Positions 44,541 to 52,901 of a DNA stretch of 64,000 nucleotides are shown one piece after another. Source of the DNA: Halegenticoccus tardaugens (GTDB taxonomy: Archaea; Halobacteriota; Halobacteria; Halobacteriales; Haloferacaceae); the NCBI RefSeq assembly GCF_004116405.1, contig NZ_SDIC01000012.1, positions 62,001-126,000 of the forward strand, read 5' to 3'. The first letter of the stretch is position 1. Every line of letters starts with the position of its first letter. A model generated the notes under the pieces. That model did not search any database and was not told the origin of the DNA. It saw nothing but the letters and a program-made list of their open reading frames with translations. Both the position numbers and the translations under genes were made by a program.

Positions 44541-45131
44541 ATGCGCGACCTCGACGAGACGGATCGGCAGATAATCCGTCTGCTCCTCGAAGACGCCCGG
44601 CGGCCGTACAGCGACCTCGCCGACCGCGTCGGCCTCTCCGCGCCGGCCGTCTCGGATCGCGTCGATCGCCTCCGCGAGATCGGCGTCATCCGTTCGTTCA
44701 CGCTCGACCTCGACCGCTCGCTGCTCGACGGCGGTACGCCCGTGCTCGTCGATCTCGACGTTCCGGTGGCGCGGGCGGGCGAGATGCGGAACGCGTTGGC
44801 CGAACTCGACCGCGTCGAGCACGTCTTTCAGACCGCCGACGGACGGCTCCTCGTCCGCGCGCTCGTCGACGGCGACGACGTGACGGGACTGTTGGCCGAC
44901 GCGATCGACCTCGACGAGATCCGACGCGTCGACGTCGACCTCCTCGTCGAAGAGCGGTGGACGCCGACGATCGGCGACGCCGGCCTCGCGCTGACGTGCG
45001 TCGAGTGCGGAAACACCGTCACCAGCGAGGGCGAGTCGCTCCTGATCGACGACGAGCGGTACCACTTCTGCTGCGGGTCGTGTTCCTCGAACTTCGAAGA
45101 GCGGTTCGATCGCATCCAGCGCAACGCGTGA
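44541..45131 (+). CDS. Second Lrp/AsnC-TRASH metal-sensing regulator
   Basis: 196 residues, paralogous to the gene at 42592. HTH: LDETDRQIIRLLLEDARRPYSDLADRVGLSAPAVSDRVDRLREIGVI. TRASH domain with LALTCVECGNTVTSEG ... YHFCCGSCSSNFEERF (CxxC and CCxxC). It is divergent from the CopZ-like gene. Different metals or affinities for the two paralogues would explain their co-existence (inference). Convergent with the nickel carrier. Confidence 0.92.
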   Translation: MRDLDETDRQIIRLLLEDARRPYSDLADRVGLSAPAVSDRVDRLREIGVIRSFTLDLDRSLLDGGTPVLVDLDVPVARAGEMRNALAELDRVEHVFQTADGRLLVRALVDGDDVTGLLADAIDLDEIRRVDVDLLVEERWTPTIGDAGLALTCVECGNTVTSEGESLLIDDERYHFCCGSCSSNFEERFDRIQRNA

Positions 45132-45137
45132 CGTCGC

Positions 45138-46013
45138 TCAGAGCACCCCGGTGATGAAGCCGAGACCCATGACGATCAGGACCGCCGCGGAGAATGCGGG
45201 GAGATACGCCGTGTAGCGTTCGACCCGCTCCTCCGACCGTGCGTATCCCGCGATGAGAAGCATCGTCAGCCCGACGAGGCCGACGATGACCGTGAGCGCG
45301 TACGCGAGCATCAGTTCGAGGCAGTGGTCCGACCCGGCACAGAGCGCGATGATCTCGAACTCCTCCTCGTGGGCGAACCCGAGGACGAACGCGAACCCCG
45401 CGATCTCCCAGAGTCCGCGCTCGTCGTCCGCCGGCTCGGCGTCGTCGACGAGGGGGGACTCGCTCGCGTTCGAGCGACCGCCGACGAACGGGAGGACCGA
45501 TCTCGCGCGTGCGAGCCATCCTCCGCGGGTCGATCCGCTCGCCGTGTGAGCCGATCCGCGCTCGGCGTCGTGGCCGCCACGGTCGTCGTGACCGTGTGCG
45601 TGACCGTGATCGTGGTCGTGCTCGCGACCGCCGTCGTGGGAGTGAGCGCCCTCCCCGTGGTCGTGCGAGTGACCGTGGAAATACTCCCGGACGCCCAGCG
45701 CGATGAGCAGCAGACCGGCGACGATGCCGACGGGGCCGCCGATCCGTACCCCCGGCGCGAGCGCGATCGGGTCGTTCACCTGCGTGAGCCCGAAGTAATC
45801 CTTCGCGAGGAAGAAGACAAGAACCATCGCGATGCTGCTCACGAGGTGGCCGACCCCGAGGATGAGGCTGGCCGCGAAGCCGTACAGCCACTTGTTCGAC
45901 CGATCAAGCGCGTAGCTGGCGGCGACGGGCCACCCGTGCCCGGGTTCGACGCCGTGGACGAACCCGAGGGCGATCGCACCGAGCAGCACGGCGAGCGACT
46001 CGTTGTGGAGCAT
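45138..46013 (-). CDS. RcnA/NiCoT-like nickel or cobalt carrier
   Basis: 291 residues with about six helices. ALGFVHGVEPGHGWPVAASYAL carries the NiCoT-type histidine/acidic motif, and a His/Asp-rich cytoplasmic loop (about 112-150: HGHSHDHGEGAHSHDGGREHDHDHGHAHGHDD) binds metals. FVLGFAHEEEFEIIALCAGSDHCLELML is the second conserved block with His and Glu. Direction (import or export) is not clear; the His-rich loop is as in RcnA exporters. Divergent from nikR with an inverted repeat between. Confidence 0.88.
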   Translation of the reverse strand: MLHNESLAVLLGAIALGFVHGVEPGHGWPVAASYALDRSNKWLYGFAASLILGVGHLVSSIAMVLVFFLAKDYFGLTQVNDPIALAPGVRIGGPVGIVAGLLLIALGVREYFHGHSHDHGEGAHSHDGGREHDHDHGHAHGHDDRGGHDAERGSAHTASGSTRGGWLARARSVLPFVGGRSNASESPLVDDAEPADDERGLWEIAGFAFVLGFAHEEEFEIIALCAGSDHCLELMLAYALTVIVGLVGLTMLLIAGYARSEERVERYTAYLPAFSAAVLIVMGLGFITGVL

Positions 46014-46052
46014 TCGCGTCGGAGGGTAGGCCGATGCGACGTATAGCGGTTG

Positions 46053-46081
46053 TTATGATGACACCTCGGAAGACATAATAA
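46053..46081. promoter_or_regulatory. Candidate NikR operator
   Basis: TTATGATG at 46053-46060 and CATAATAA at 46074-46081 are inverted halves (seven of eight positions match) separated by 13 bp, in the 103-bp divergent space between the nickel carrier and nikR. NikR dimers of dimers bind such spaced inverted repeats (E. coli: GTATGA-N16-TCATAC). Position and form fit NikR autoregulation and carrier control. Confidence 0.55.
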
Positions 46082-46116
46082 ACGGGGTTATGCTGCCGGT
46101 TCCCCAACGTCGCGGC

Positions 46117-46506
46117 ATGCGAACGAGTCTGAACGTCCCCGACGACGTGCTCGCCGAGTTTGACGAGGTGTGGCAAGCGGAGGGGCTGGCCTCCCGCTCG
46201 CGGGCGGTCCGCGAGGCGATGCAAGAGTACATCGAGTCGCACACGCGCCTGGAGGCCGCCGAGGGACCGATCGCCGCCGTCGTCGCGTTCGACTACGAGC
46301 ACGATCCGGTCATCCGCGAACTGCACGCCGTCCAGCACGAGTTTCAGGACGTGATCACCACGACGAGCCACGTGCACAAAGGCGAGTGGTGCCTGGAGTC
46401 GGTGTTCTGCGCGGGGGAGGCTGACCGAGTTCGCGCGCTCGTCTACCGACTCCGCGATTTCGACGCCGTCCGCCGGGTGTCGGTGCTCTCGCTCTCGCAC
46501 CCCTGA
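46117..46506 (+). CDS. nikR: Nickel-responsive regulator NikR
   Basis: 129 residues from the ATG at 46117. Ribbon-helix-helix (MRTSLNVPDDVLAEFDEVWQAEGLASRSRAVREAMQEYIE) then an ACT-like nickel-binding domain with His74, His85, His87 and Cys92 (HEFQDVITTTSHVHKGEWCLESVFCAG). Compared with E. coli NikR (H76, H87, H89, C95) the His spacing is the same, but the last His to Cys distance is five, not six. It represses nickel uptake when nickel is bound. Located divergently from the nickel carrier. Confidence 0.9.
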   Translation: MRTSLNVPDDVLAEFDEVWQAEGLASRSRAVREAMQEYIESHTRLEAAEGPIAAVVAFDYEHDPVIRELHAVQHEFQDVITTTSHVHKGEWCLESVFCAGEADRVRALVYRLRDFDAVRRVSVLSLSHP

Positions 46507-46550
46507 CCGCCCGCAACGTTTATGCACGATGTTCACGTGTCTCAAGTCGT

Positions 46551-46745
46551 ATGGCGAAAGGGACGGTTGCCTTCTTCAACGACACCGGCGGCTACGGATT
46601 CATCGAGACCGACGACGCGGACGACGACGTGTTCTTCCACATGGAGGACGTCGGCGGCCCCGACCTGGAAGAGGGTCAGGAGGTCGAATTCGAGATCGAA
46701 CAGGCCGACAAGGGCCCGCGCGCGAAGAACCTCCAGCGGCTGTAA
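46551..46745 (+). CDS. cspA: Cold-shock domain protein
   Basis: 64 residues. KGTVAFFNDTGGYGFIETDDADDDVFFHMEDV contains RNP1 (GYGFIET) and RNP2 (VFFHM), and the rest EGQEVEFEIEQADKGPRAKNLQRL completes the OB fold. Binds single-stranded RNA/DNA and helps translation at low temperature. Asp/Glu-rich as expected. AT-rich ACGTTTATG is about 25 bp upstream. A 214-bp region without genes follows. Confidence 0.96.
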   Translation: MAKGTVAFFNDTGGYGFIETDDADDDVFFHMEDVGGPDLEEGQEVEFEIEQADKGPRAKNLQRL

Positions 46746-46959
46746 CGCACGTCACGGATTCTCGCGTCCGGTCTACGACGCCCGACAGCGAACGCTACGC
46801 GGAGTAGAGCACCGCCGGCTTCTGTCACGTCGCCGCGGAAGTCACATCCGCGTGAAGCGACGGGGAGGCGATCGGCCGTACCGTCCGCCTCTGCGAAGAT
46901 CGCCACCCGGCGCTCGTAGACGGGTGAACGGCGCCGCAGCGGGCTCGAACCGCCCGTCG

Positions 46960-47253
46960 CTACCGTCCGAAGCGGTCGACCTCGCGCCCGCGGAGTTCGA
47001 CCCGGCGTATCTTTCCGCCTGACGTCTTCGGGAGCTCGTCGACGAACTCGATCCGCCGCGGGTACTTGTACGGCGCCGTCTCCTCCTTCATGAACGTCTG
47101 GATCTCGGCCACGAGGCCGTCGTCGCTCAGGAACCGGAGGGCGACCCTGTCCCCGAACGATTCGGCGTGCGATTCGATCGTCGCGGGGAGGTTGTATTCC
47201 TCCGGAATATCCCACTCGAACGACGCGGCAGCGTCCTCGTGCGAGAGTGCCAT
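46960..47253 (-). pseudogene. Acyl-CoA synthetase remnant with large internal deletion
   Basis: 98 codons from the ATG at 47253. Residues 1-46 (MALSHEDAAASFEWDIPEEYNLPATIESHAESFGDRVALRFLSDDG) look like the N-terminus and residues 47-97 (LVAEIQTFMKEETAPYKYPRRIEFVDELPKTSGGKIRRVELRGRE) look like the extreme C-terminus of an AMP-forming acyl-CoA synthetase, including the catalytic Lys motif TSGGKIRR. About 400-450 residues, including the AMP-binding core, are missing in frame. It cannot be an active enzyme. A start further upstream at 47295 is possible. Confidence 0.85.
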
Positions 47254-47295
47254 GCAGAGGGAATCGAGAAGATCCCGGTTAATCATTTGAGTCAC

Positions 47296-47551
47296 GGGAC
47301 GTGAAAAAGGCGGGCGATGAGGGGTCAGAGCGCCGGCGACTCCTCGCAGGGGTCCTCGCCGGCCGCGGCCTCGAAGTCGCCGACGTGCGTTTCGCCCGCT
47401 TCAACCGTCCCGACGCCGCCCGTTCGGGCCTCCTGTGCGAGCGCGCTCCCGTCGGGTGACTGATGGGCAGGGCGAGAGACTAAACCGTCAGGCGCGCGCG
47501 AGGAACTGTCGCGGCGCGTGTCTTTTTGTGGCGTCCCGTCGATCCGACCCC
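47296..47551 (-). other. Intergenic region with a start-less open frame
   Basis: 256 bp. On the minus strand a frame ending at the TGA 47327-47325 reads ...ALAQEARTGGVGTVEAGETHVGDFEAAAGEDPCEESPAL with good haloarchaeal composition but no start codon; it may be the tail of another lost gene. It continues only about 65 codons. The assignment is weak. Confidence 0.25.
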
Positions 47552-48526
47552 ATGGAGTACACCACGCTGGGCGGCACGGGACTCGACGTCTCGCGGATCT
47601 GCCTCGGTTGTATGAGCTTCGGATCGAGCGACTGGCGCGAGTGGGTGCTCGACGAGGAGGCGGGCCTCGAACTCATAGAGCGCGCGATCGACCTCGGGGT
47701 CAACTTCTTCGACACGGCGAACATGTACTCGCGGGGCGAGTCGGAGCGCGTGCTCGGAAAGGCGCTGGAGGGCCGCCGCGACGGGGCGGTCGTCGCCACG
47801 AAGTGTTACTTCCGAATGGACGAGGACGACCCCAACTCCGGGGGGCTCTCGCGGAAGGCGATAGAGCAAGAGCTGGACAACAGCCTCGAGCGCCTGGGGA
47901 TGGACACGGTCGACCTGCTCCAGATCCACCGGTACGACGACGACACGCCCGTCGAGACGACGATGCGGGCGCTCGACGACGCGGTCCGCCGGGGGAAGGC
48001 CCGCTACGTCGGCGCGAGCTCGATGTGGGCCCACCAGTTCGCGGACATGCTGCACGCGAGCGACCGGCACGGGCTGGAGCCCTTCGCGACGATGCAGAAC
48101 CACTACAACCTCGTCTACCGCGAGGAGGAGCGCGAGATGCTCCCCCTCTGTGCGAGGGAGAACGTCGGCGTGATCCCGTGGAGCCCGCTCGCCCGCGGGT
48201 ACCTGACCCGGCCGCACGAGGAGATCGACGCGACGACGCGCGGGTCGACGGAAGAGCACATGTACCGCCACCCCTACCGCGAGGGCGGCGGTAAAGAAAT
48301 AAACGAGCGCGTGGCGGAACTGGCCGAGGAGAAGGGCGCGAAGATGGCGCAGATCGCGCTGGCGTGGCTGTTCCACAAGGAGTGGGTCGACGCGCCGATC
48401 GTCGGGACGACGAGCGTCGAACACCTCGAAGACGCCGTCGAAGCGCTCGACATCGACCTGTCGTCGAGCGACGTCGCCTATCTCGAAGAACCGTACCGGC
48501 CGGTCCGCGTGTCCGGCCACGAGTGA
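47552..48526 (+). CDS. Aldo/keto reductase
   Basis: 324 residues from the ATG at 47552. TIM barrel with the AKR tetrad: Asp in FFDTANMYSRGESERVLGKAL, Tyr in ANMYS, Lys in VVATKCYF and His in LLQIHRYDDDTPVETTMRALDD. NADPH-dependent reduction of aldehydes or ketones; similar to the YajO/voltage-gated-beta-like group. Length is normal. A 37-bp palindrome follows 90 bp downstream and may be its terminator. Confidence 0.93.
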   Translation: MEYTTLGGTGLDVSRICLGCMSFGSSDWREWVLDEEAGLELIERAIDLGVNFFDTANMYSRGESERVLGKALEGRRDGAVVATKCYFRMDEDDPNSGGLSRKAIEQELDNSLERLGMDTVDLLQIHRYDDDTPVETTMRALDDAVRRGKARYVGASSMWAHQFADMLHASDRHGLEPFATMQNHYNLVYREEEREMLPLCARENVGVIPWSPLARGYLTRPHEEIDATTRGSTEEHMYRHPYREGGGKEINERVAELAEEKGAKMAQIALAWLFHKEWVDAPIVGTTSVEHLEDAVEALDIDLSSSDVAYLEEPYRPVRVSGHE

Positions 48527-48859
48527 TCGGCGGCCCGACTCGGCTCCTTCCGTCGCCTCCCGCCCGCGCCGCCCCTGCGAGCGGGCGCGCCCCAGACGTG
48601 ATGATTTTTCGTTTCCTTTCGCGCGAACGGCCGATTCGGCCGTTCGCGCGAAAACGTCTAGAAGGACAAGAGCATCCGGGGACGAGTTCAGGCGATCCGT
48701 CGCGTTCGTTTTTGACGTCCGCCCCCCTGACCGTTCGTAACCGACCGTCGCAAGCAAACGGGTTTCGGCAGCGAGACGCCGAGTAAACGGGGCGTTTACC
48801 AGGAAACGCGCTTGCAAAGGTCTATTAACCCGATCGGGAAGGGCTCAACGAGGTCTTAC
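48527..48859 (+). other. Intergenic region with long palindrome
   Basis: 333 bp between the aldo/keto reductase and lipase genes. Apart from the perfect palindrome at 48617-48653 I see no gene. AT-rich stretches near 48600 and 48820 may be promoter elements of the lipase gene. Confidence 0.5.
48617..48653. repeat. Perfect 18-bp inverted repeat with 1-bp centre
   Basis: TTTCGCGCGAACGGCCGA, a central T, then its exact complement. A 37-bp perfect hairpin. It could act as a terminator of the aldo/keto reductase, a regulator site for the downstream lipase, or a repeat family member. It is the longest perfect palindrome I noticed here. Confidence 0.7.
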
Positions 48860-49741
48860 ATGAGTCACTGGCTGACCCGCTCCGTCAGAGCGACGCAACG
48901 GTGCGTTACCACTCCGATGTACCCGCTGTTCGCGTACTCGGAAGGGTGCAGACTGCTGTTCGACGCGGTGACGAACGGCGGGCACGGGTGCAAGGACGGG
49001 TGCGACCGCCCCCGAACGGCGAGCGACCGCCTCCCGTGGGAGACCGACGGGCGGTACGGCGGGTGGGGAGGAGAGATACTGGGGGACCGCCGTCACACGC
49101 CCGGCGACCCCGAACCGGACCGGTCGCCCGTCGTGTTCGTCCACGGAAACGGGCGCGACGCGTGCGACTGGCGGGCCCACCGCGATTACCTTCGCGAGCG
49201 CGGGTACGCGGCCGACGACCTCTGGGCGATCACGTTCCGTCGCCCGTCGTCGACGCACGACGAGATGGCTGCCCAGCTGGAGGCGTTCGTCGCCCGCGTT
49301 CGCGCGCACACGGGACGAGAACGCGTCTCGGTGGTCGCACACAGTCTGGGCGTGACCGGCGCACGGTACTGGATGGACGCCCACGACCGGTACGACGCGG
49401 TGGACACCTTCGTCGGGCTCGCCGGGGCGAACCACGGTCTCGTCCCGTGGGCGGGTGGGACCGGGGGCGACGGCTACGCGCGCCCGTTCGACTTCCTCGA
49501 TTCGACCCGCCTCGGCGAGGACGGCCACGGACTGACCGAGCTGAACCGGGGCGACGAGACGCCCGGCGACGTCGACTACTACACGATTCGCGGGCGGTAC
49601 GACCCGCTCTTTCCGACGAACCCGGACAGCCCGCGGCTCGACGGCGCGGTCGAGAACCGCGTCGTCTGGCGCGGCCACGAGGGCGTCCGCGACGGCCGCC
49701 GCACTCGACGACTGCTCCGCCGCTGGCTCTCCGGCGGCTAA
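48860..49741 (+). CDS. Alpha/beta-hydrolase, lipase-like
   Basis: 293 residues from the ATG at 48860 (MSHWLTRSVRATQRCV). Oxyanion region VVFVHGNGRDACDWRAHRDYLRERGY, nucleophile elbow VSVVAHSLGVTGARYW (G-x-S-x-G variant AHSLG), late acid region YTIRGRYDPLF and His in VVWRGHEGVR. This resembles triacylglycerol lipase EstA/LipA group. It has no clear Sec or Tat signal, so it is probably cytoplasmic; an upstream ATG (48812) would add 16 residues. Convergent with the MFS gene. Confidence 0.85.
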   Translation: MSHWLTRSVRATQRCVTTPMYPLFAYSEGCRLLFDAVTNGGHGCKDGCDRPRTASDRLPWETDGRYGGWGGEILGDRRHTPGDPEPDRSPVVFVHGNGRDACDWRAHRDYLRERGYAADDLWAITFRRPSSTHDEMAAQLEAFVARVRAHTGRERVSVVAHSLGVTGARYWMDAHDRYDAVDTFVGLAGANHGLVPWAGGTGGDGYARPFDFLDSTRLGEDGHGLTELNRGDETPGDVDYYTIRGRYDPLFPTNPDSPRLDGAVENRVVWRGHEGVRDGRRTRRLLRRWLSGG

Positions 49742-49744
49742 CGG

Positions 49745-50950
49745 CTACGCGTCCGGCGCGGGTTTTTCCGGCCCCTCGGGATCGGGCGCGATGCGCCTGA
49801 CCGCCCGCAGCGCCAGCACCGCGATCGAGACCTCCATGAGTCCGACGACGACGAACGCCGGCAGGTAGCCGTGGGCGTCGGCGACGAACCCGCCGATCAG
49901 AAAGCCGGTCAGAAAGCCGAGGCTGCCGAAGACGTTGAACCCGCCCATTGCGGCCCCGCGCTCTTCCGGGGCGACGAGGTCGGTCACGAGCGCCATCGTC
50001 GCGGGCGCGACGAGCGCGCCGAAGACGCCGACGAGCACCATCAACCCGGCGGCGAGTTCGAGCCCCGGCGCGACCCCGACCGCGACGATCGCGACGCCGT
50101 ACAGCATCGAGCCGGCGACGACCGGAAGGAACCGGCCGATTCGGTCCGACAGCACGCCGAGTGGGTACTGCAGGACGGCGAAGGGGAAGAAAAAGAGCGA
50201 CAGCACCACCCCCGCGGCCGCGGCGTCGAGGCCGAACGCGTCGCGGAAGTAGTAGACGCCGACGAGGGCGAAGAAGCCGGCGGTCAGCCGGTCGATGAAG
50301 CCGAAGGCGTAGGGAACGCCGAGTGCCGGCCTGTCGGAGAGCCGCGAGAGCACCGCGCCGACGCTCGCTCGTCGTTCGCCCGGCGCGCGGTCCTCGACGG
50401 TCCCCGCAAGGAGCGCGACGAGGAGGAGCAGCGCGGCGGCCCCGTACAGCGGCGCGAGCGGATCGACCGTCGTGAGGCGGCCGCCGACGACCGAGCCGAT
50501 GGCGGCCCCGAGGCCGATCGCGATGCCGGCAGCGCCCATGTTTCGGCCGTGTCCCCCGGCGAGATCCATGAGCATCGTGATCGAGAGGGAGAACGCGCCG
50601 ATGGTGAGCGCGCCGCAGAGCGCACGGAGCGACAGCACCGCGCCGAACGACAGGCCGAACGAGGGCGCTGCGGCGATGGCCACGTAGCCGAGCGCGCCGC
50701 CGAGCGCGCCGGCGACGATGAGCGGCACCCGGCGGCCGACCGCGTCGCTCAGCGCGCCCCACAGGCCGGCGCAGATCACGAAGGCGGCGAACTCCGCGAC
50801 GAGAAACCACATGCCCGCCTCGATGCCCGACGGCGCGCCCAGCGCCGCGATGAGATCCTCGACCCCCGGATAGAGGAGAACCTGCGAGACGAGCACCGCC
50901 CACACCACGACCGCGAGCGTCGCGCGATCACGGCGCGTGGACCCGTTCAT
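49745..50950 (-). CDS. MFS transporter
   Basis: 401 residues from the ATG at 50950 (MNGSTRRDRATLAVVV). Twelve membrane helices. The MFS motif A-like loop GALSDAVGRRVPLIVAGALGG lies between helices 2 and 3 (about 60-80) and RFLPVV, SDRIGRFLPV after helix 8 is its repeat. A drug- or metabolite-efflux type is likely; substrate unknown. The winged-helix gene starts on the same strand about 85 bp upstream, and the two may be linked. Confidence 0.9.
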   Translation of the reverse strand: MNGSTRRDRATLAVVVWAVLVSQVLLYPGVEDLIAALGAPSGIEAGMWFLVAEFAAFVICAGLWGALSDAVGRRVPLIVAGALGGALGYVAIAAAPSFGLSFGAVLSLRALCGALTIGAFSLSITMLMDLAGGHGRNMGAAGIAIGLGAAIGSVVGGRLTTVDPLAPLYGAAALLLLVALLAGTVEDRAPGERRASVGAVLSRLSDRPALGVPYAFGFIDRLTAGFFALVGVYYFRDAFGLDAAAAGVVLSLFFFPFAVLQYPLGVLSDRIGRFLPVVAGSMLYGVAIVAVGVAPGLELAAGLMVLVGVFGALVAPATMALVTDLVAPEERGAAMGGFNVFGSLGFLTGFLIGGFVADAHGYLPAFVVVGLMEVSIAVLALRAVRRIAPDPEGPEKPAPDA

Positions 50951-51035
50951 ACCCCTCCGTTGGCCCGCGGCCCTCAAATCGCTGTCCGTCTCGTCCAAGC
51001 GGCGACCGCGCGGGCCTCGAACGCGGTCGGTCGGC

Positions 51036-51551
51036 TCACTCGCCCGCGAGGAGCCGGTCGAAGAGGCGGGTGAAGCGATCCGAGAAGCGCTCCGGGAGCG
51101 ACGGCGAAACCGATCGGAGCAGCCGCGCCGTCTCCGCCGGCCGTTCGAGCGCGAGCGTGACGCGGTTTCGCTCGTCGTAGCGCTTTTCGACGACCGACTG
51201 CTCGACGAGGTGGTCGAGGTGCCACTCCAGGGTGCTCCGGGCCACGCCGATGGACTCGGCCACCTCCGACGGCGTCGCCTCGTCGTTCGCGAGGAGGTGA
51301 CCGATGACGTCTCTGGCGGTCTCGCGGCGGACCAGCGCGAGCGCCCCGCGCTCCCAGCCGTCGAACGTCGGCGGGTAGTAGTGGGTCCGGCCGTACAGGT
51401 CCTCGACGATCACGGTTCCCTCGCCGAGCAGTCGCCGCAGGTGGTACTGAACCTGCCCCGGCGCGAGGTCGAGCGCCCGCGTGAGTTCGTTGAAGTGGAC
51501 GCCGGGGTGTTCCCGGACGTGCGTCGCGATGCGGTCGCGGGTCGCGCTCAT
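51036..51551 (-). CDS. Double winged-helix transcription regulator
   Basis: 171 residues with two consecutive ArsR-like winged helices: residues about 1-60 (ATRDRIATHVREHPGVHFNELTRALDLAPGQVQYHLRRLLGEGTVIVEDLYGRTHYYPP) and about 80-135 (DVIGHLLANDEATPSEVAESIGVARSTLEWHLDHLVEQSVVEKRYDERNRVTLAL). This tandem arrangement is common in haloarchaea. The stop of the upstream gene overlaps its start (ATGA), so it is co-transcribed with the small membrane protein, which may be its sensor. Confidence 0.9.
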   Translation of the reverse strand: MSATRDRIATHVREHPGVHFNELTRALDLAPGQVQYHLRRLLGEGTVIVEDLYGRTHYYPPTFDGWERGALALVRRETARDVIGHLLANDEATPSEVAESIGVARSTLEWHLDHLVEQSVVEKRYDERNRVTLALERPAETARLLRSVSPSLPERFSDRFTRLFDRLLAGE

Positions 51552-51904
51552 CGGTCACCGACCTCCGCCGCGCGCTCGACGCCCCGCGCGTAGTACACGG
51601 CGGCGAGGACGAGGCCCGCCATGACGAAATCCAGCCCGTGTTCGAGGAAGTGGTGCACGTCGTAGGACATGAACCCGCCGATGGTCAACACGGCGACGCC
51701 GCTTCGCGCGAGCAGCGTCGCCAGCGCGAGCACGACGAGCAGGTACGAGCGCGACCGTCGCCGGGCGTACGCCGACATCCCGAGCAACACCAACAGCCCG
51801 GAGACGATCCCCGCGAGCGCCACCGCCGCGAGGAGCGACGGGTCGTTCGCCGGAACCACGTGGATCGGGACGGACGCGTCGACCGAGACGCTAGTCGTTC
51901 GCAT
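51548..51904 (-). CDS. Small membrane protein paired with winged-helix regulator
   Basis: 118 residues with three membrane helices (about 22-45, 53-75, 83-108) and a short external N-terminus. YDVHHFLEHGLDF contains three His, which may bind a metal or heme. I recall this as a haloarchaeal family (DUF7471). The 4-bp overlap with the regulator gene suggests coupled translation and a signal-transfer role. Not functionally known. Confidence 0.75.
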   Translation of the reverse strand: MRTTSVSVDASVPIHVVPANDPSLLAAVALAGIVSGLLVLLGMSAYARRRSRSYLLVVLALATLLARSGVAVLTIGGFMSYDVHHFLEHGLDFVMAGLVLAAVYYARGVERAAEVGDR

Positions 51905-52114
51905 CGTTTCCCCCGCGTCGCGTCGTCCGAGCGTCGTTCATGGGGGGCGTTGCGCCCGACGATTCAAAGGCTGATCGGTGCGCGCATCGAAATCGGGAAC
52001 CGTACCAGAACCCATATGTCCGGATCGTCCCTCCGCGCCACTCCTCGGCTCCGCCCGGCCGACGATCGGGACGACCGCGGCTCGATCGGCGTGATCACGG
52101 GGCGATCCGCGCGA

Positions 52115-52771
52115 TCAGAGCGCGGAGTCGACGGCCCCCTTCACCGATTCGTAGGTCCAGTCGTCGAGGAGTCGCTCGTTCACGAACACCGCCGGCGTCC
52201 CGGAGAGGCTCATGTCCTCGCCCAGTCGCCTGTCGGCTTCGAGCACCGGTCTGTACGTCTCGTTCGCCCCGGCGGCGCGGGCCTCGCACCCGTCCGCGCC
52301 GACCTCGCCCGCGAGGTTCTGGACGAGGTCCATCGAGTAGTCATCCTGGTTCGAGAACAGCTTCCGGGCGTACTCGAAGAACGTCTCGTCGCCCTCGGCG
52401 TCCTGTACGCCGCGGGCCGCGCTCGCGACGCTCCAAGACCAGGTCTCGCTCACCGGGATCGGGAAGTCGCGGTGTTCGTACAGCACGTCGCCCGACTCGA
52501 CGTACTCCGACTCCAGCTTCGGGAGGACGTCCAGTTCGAACGTCGAACAGTGCGGACAGGAGAAGTCCTTGAACACCTGCACCGTGACCGGCGCACCGTC
52601 CTCGCCCTTCGTCGGCGCGGGGAGTTCCTGGACGGGGTCGCGCTCTTCGACGTCGCAGTCGCCCATGTCCTGATTGTCGCCACCCCCGCCGGCGCTCCCG
52701 AGACAGCCCGCGAAGCCGATCGCTGCGGTACCCGCCGCCGCCGCGAGATACTCGCGTCGGGTCGTGTCCAT
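52115..52771 (-). CDS. DsbA-like thioredoxin-fold lipoprotein
   Basis: 218 residues. Signal with Arg-Arg (TTRREYLAAAAG) and lipobox FAGC with Cys23, so probably Tat-exported and lipid-anchored. The active site is CPHC at 72-75 (VFKDFSCPHCSTFELDVLPKLE), and SGTPAVFVNERLLDDW provides the cis-Pro loop. It should catalyse disulfide formation or isomerisation outside the membrane. A linker of about 35 acidic residues connects anchor to domain. Confidence 0.92.
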   Translation of the reverse strand: MDTTRREYLAAAAGTAAIGFAGCLGSAGGGGDNQDMGDCDVEERDPVQELPAPTKGEDGAPVTVQVFKDFSCPHCSTFELDVLPKLESEYVESGDVLYEHRDFPIPVSETWSWSVASAARGVQDAEGDETFFEYARKLFSNQDDYSMDLVQNLAGEVGADGCEARAAGANETYRPVLEADRRLGEDMSLSGTPAVFVNERLLDDWTYESVKGAVDSAL

Positions 52772-52901
52772 GTCCCACGAGTGGGGGCGGCGGTACTTAT
52801 TCTACCCGGGATGGATTCGTCGGACGAACGCGACGGCGGTGTCCCGCGAGCCACGTGTAACTACAGCAAGATTTTCGCCCTTGCGCCCCCTCACTACGCC
52901 T

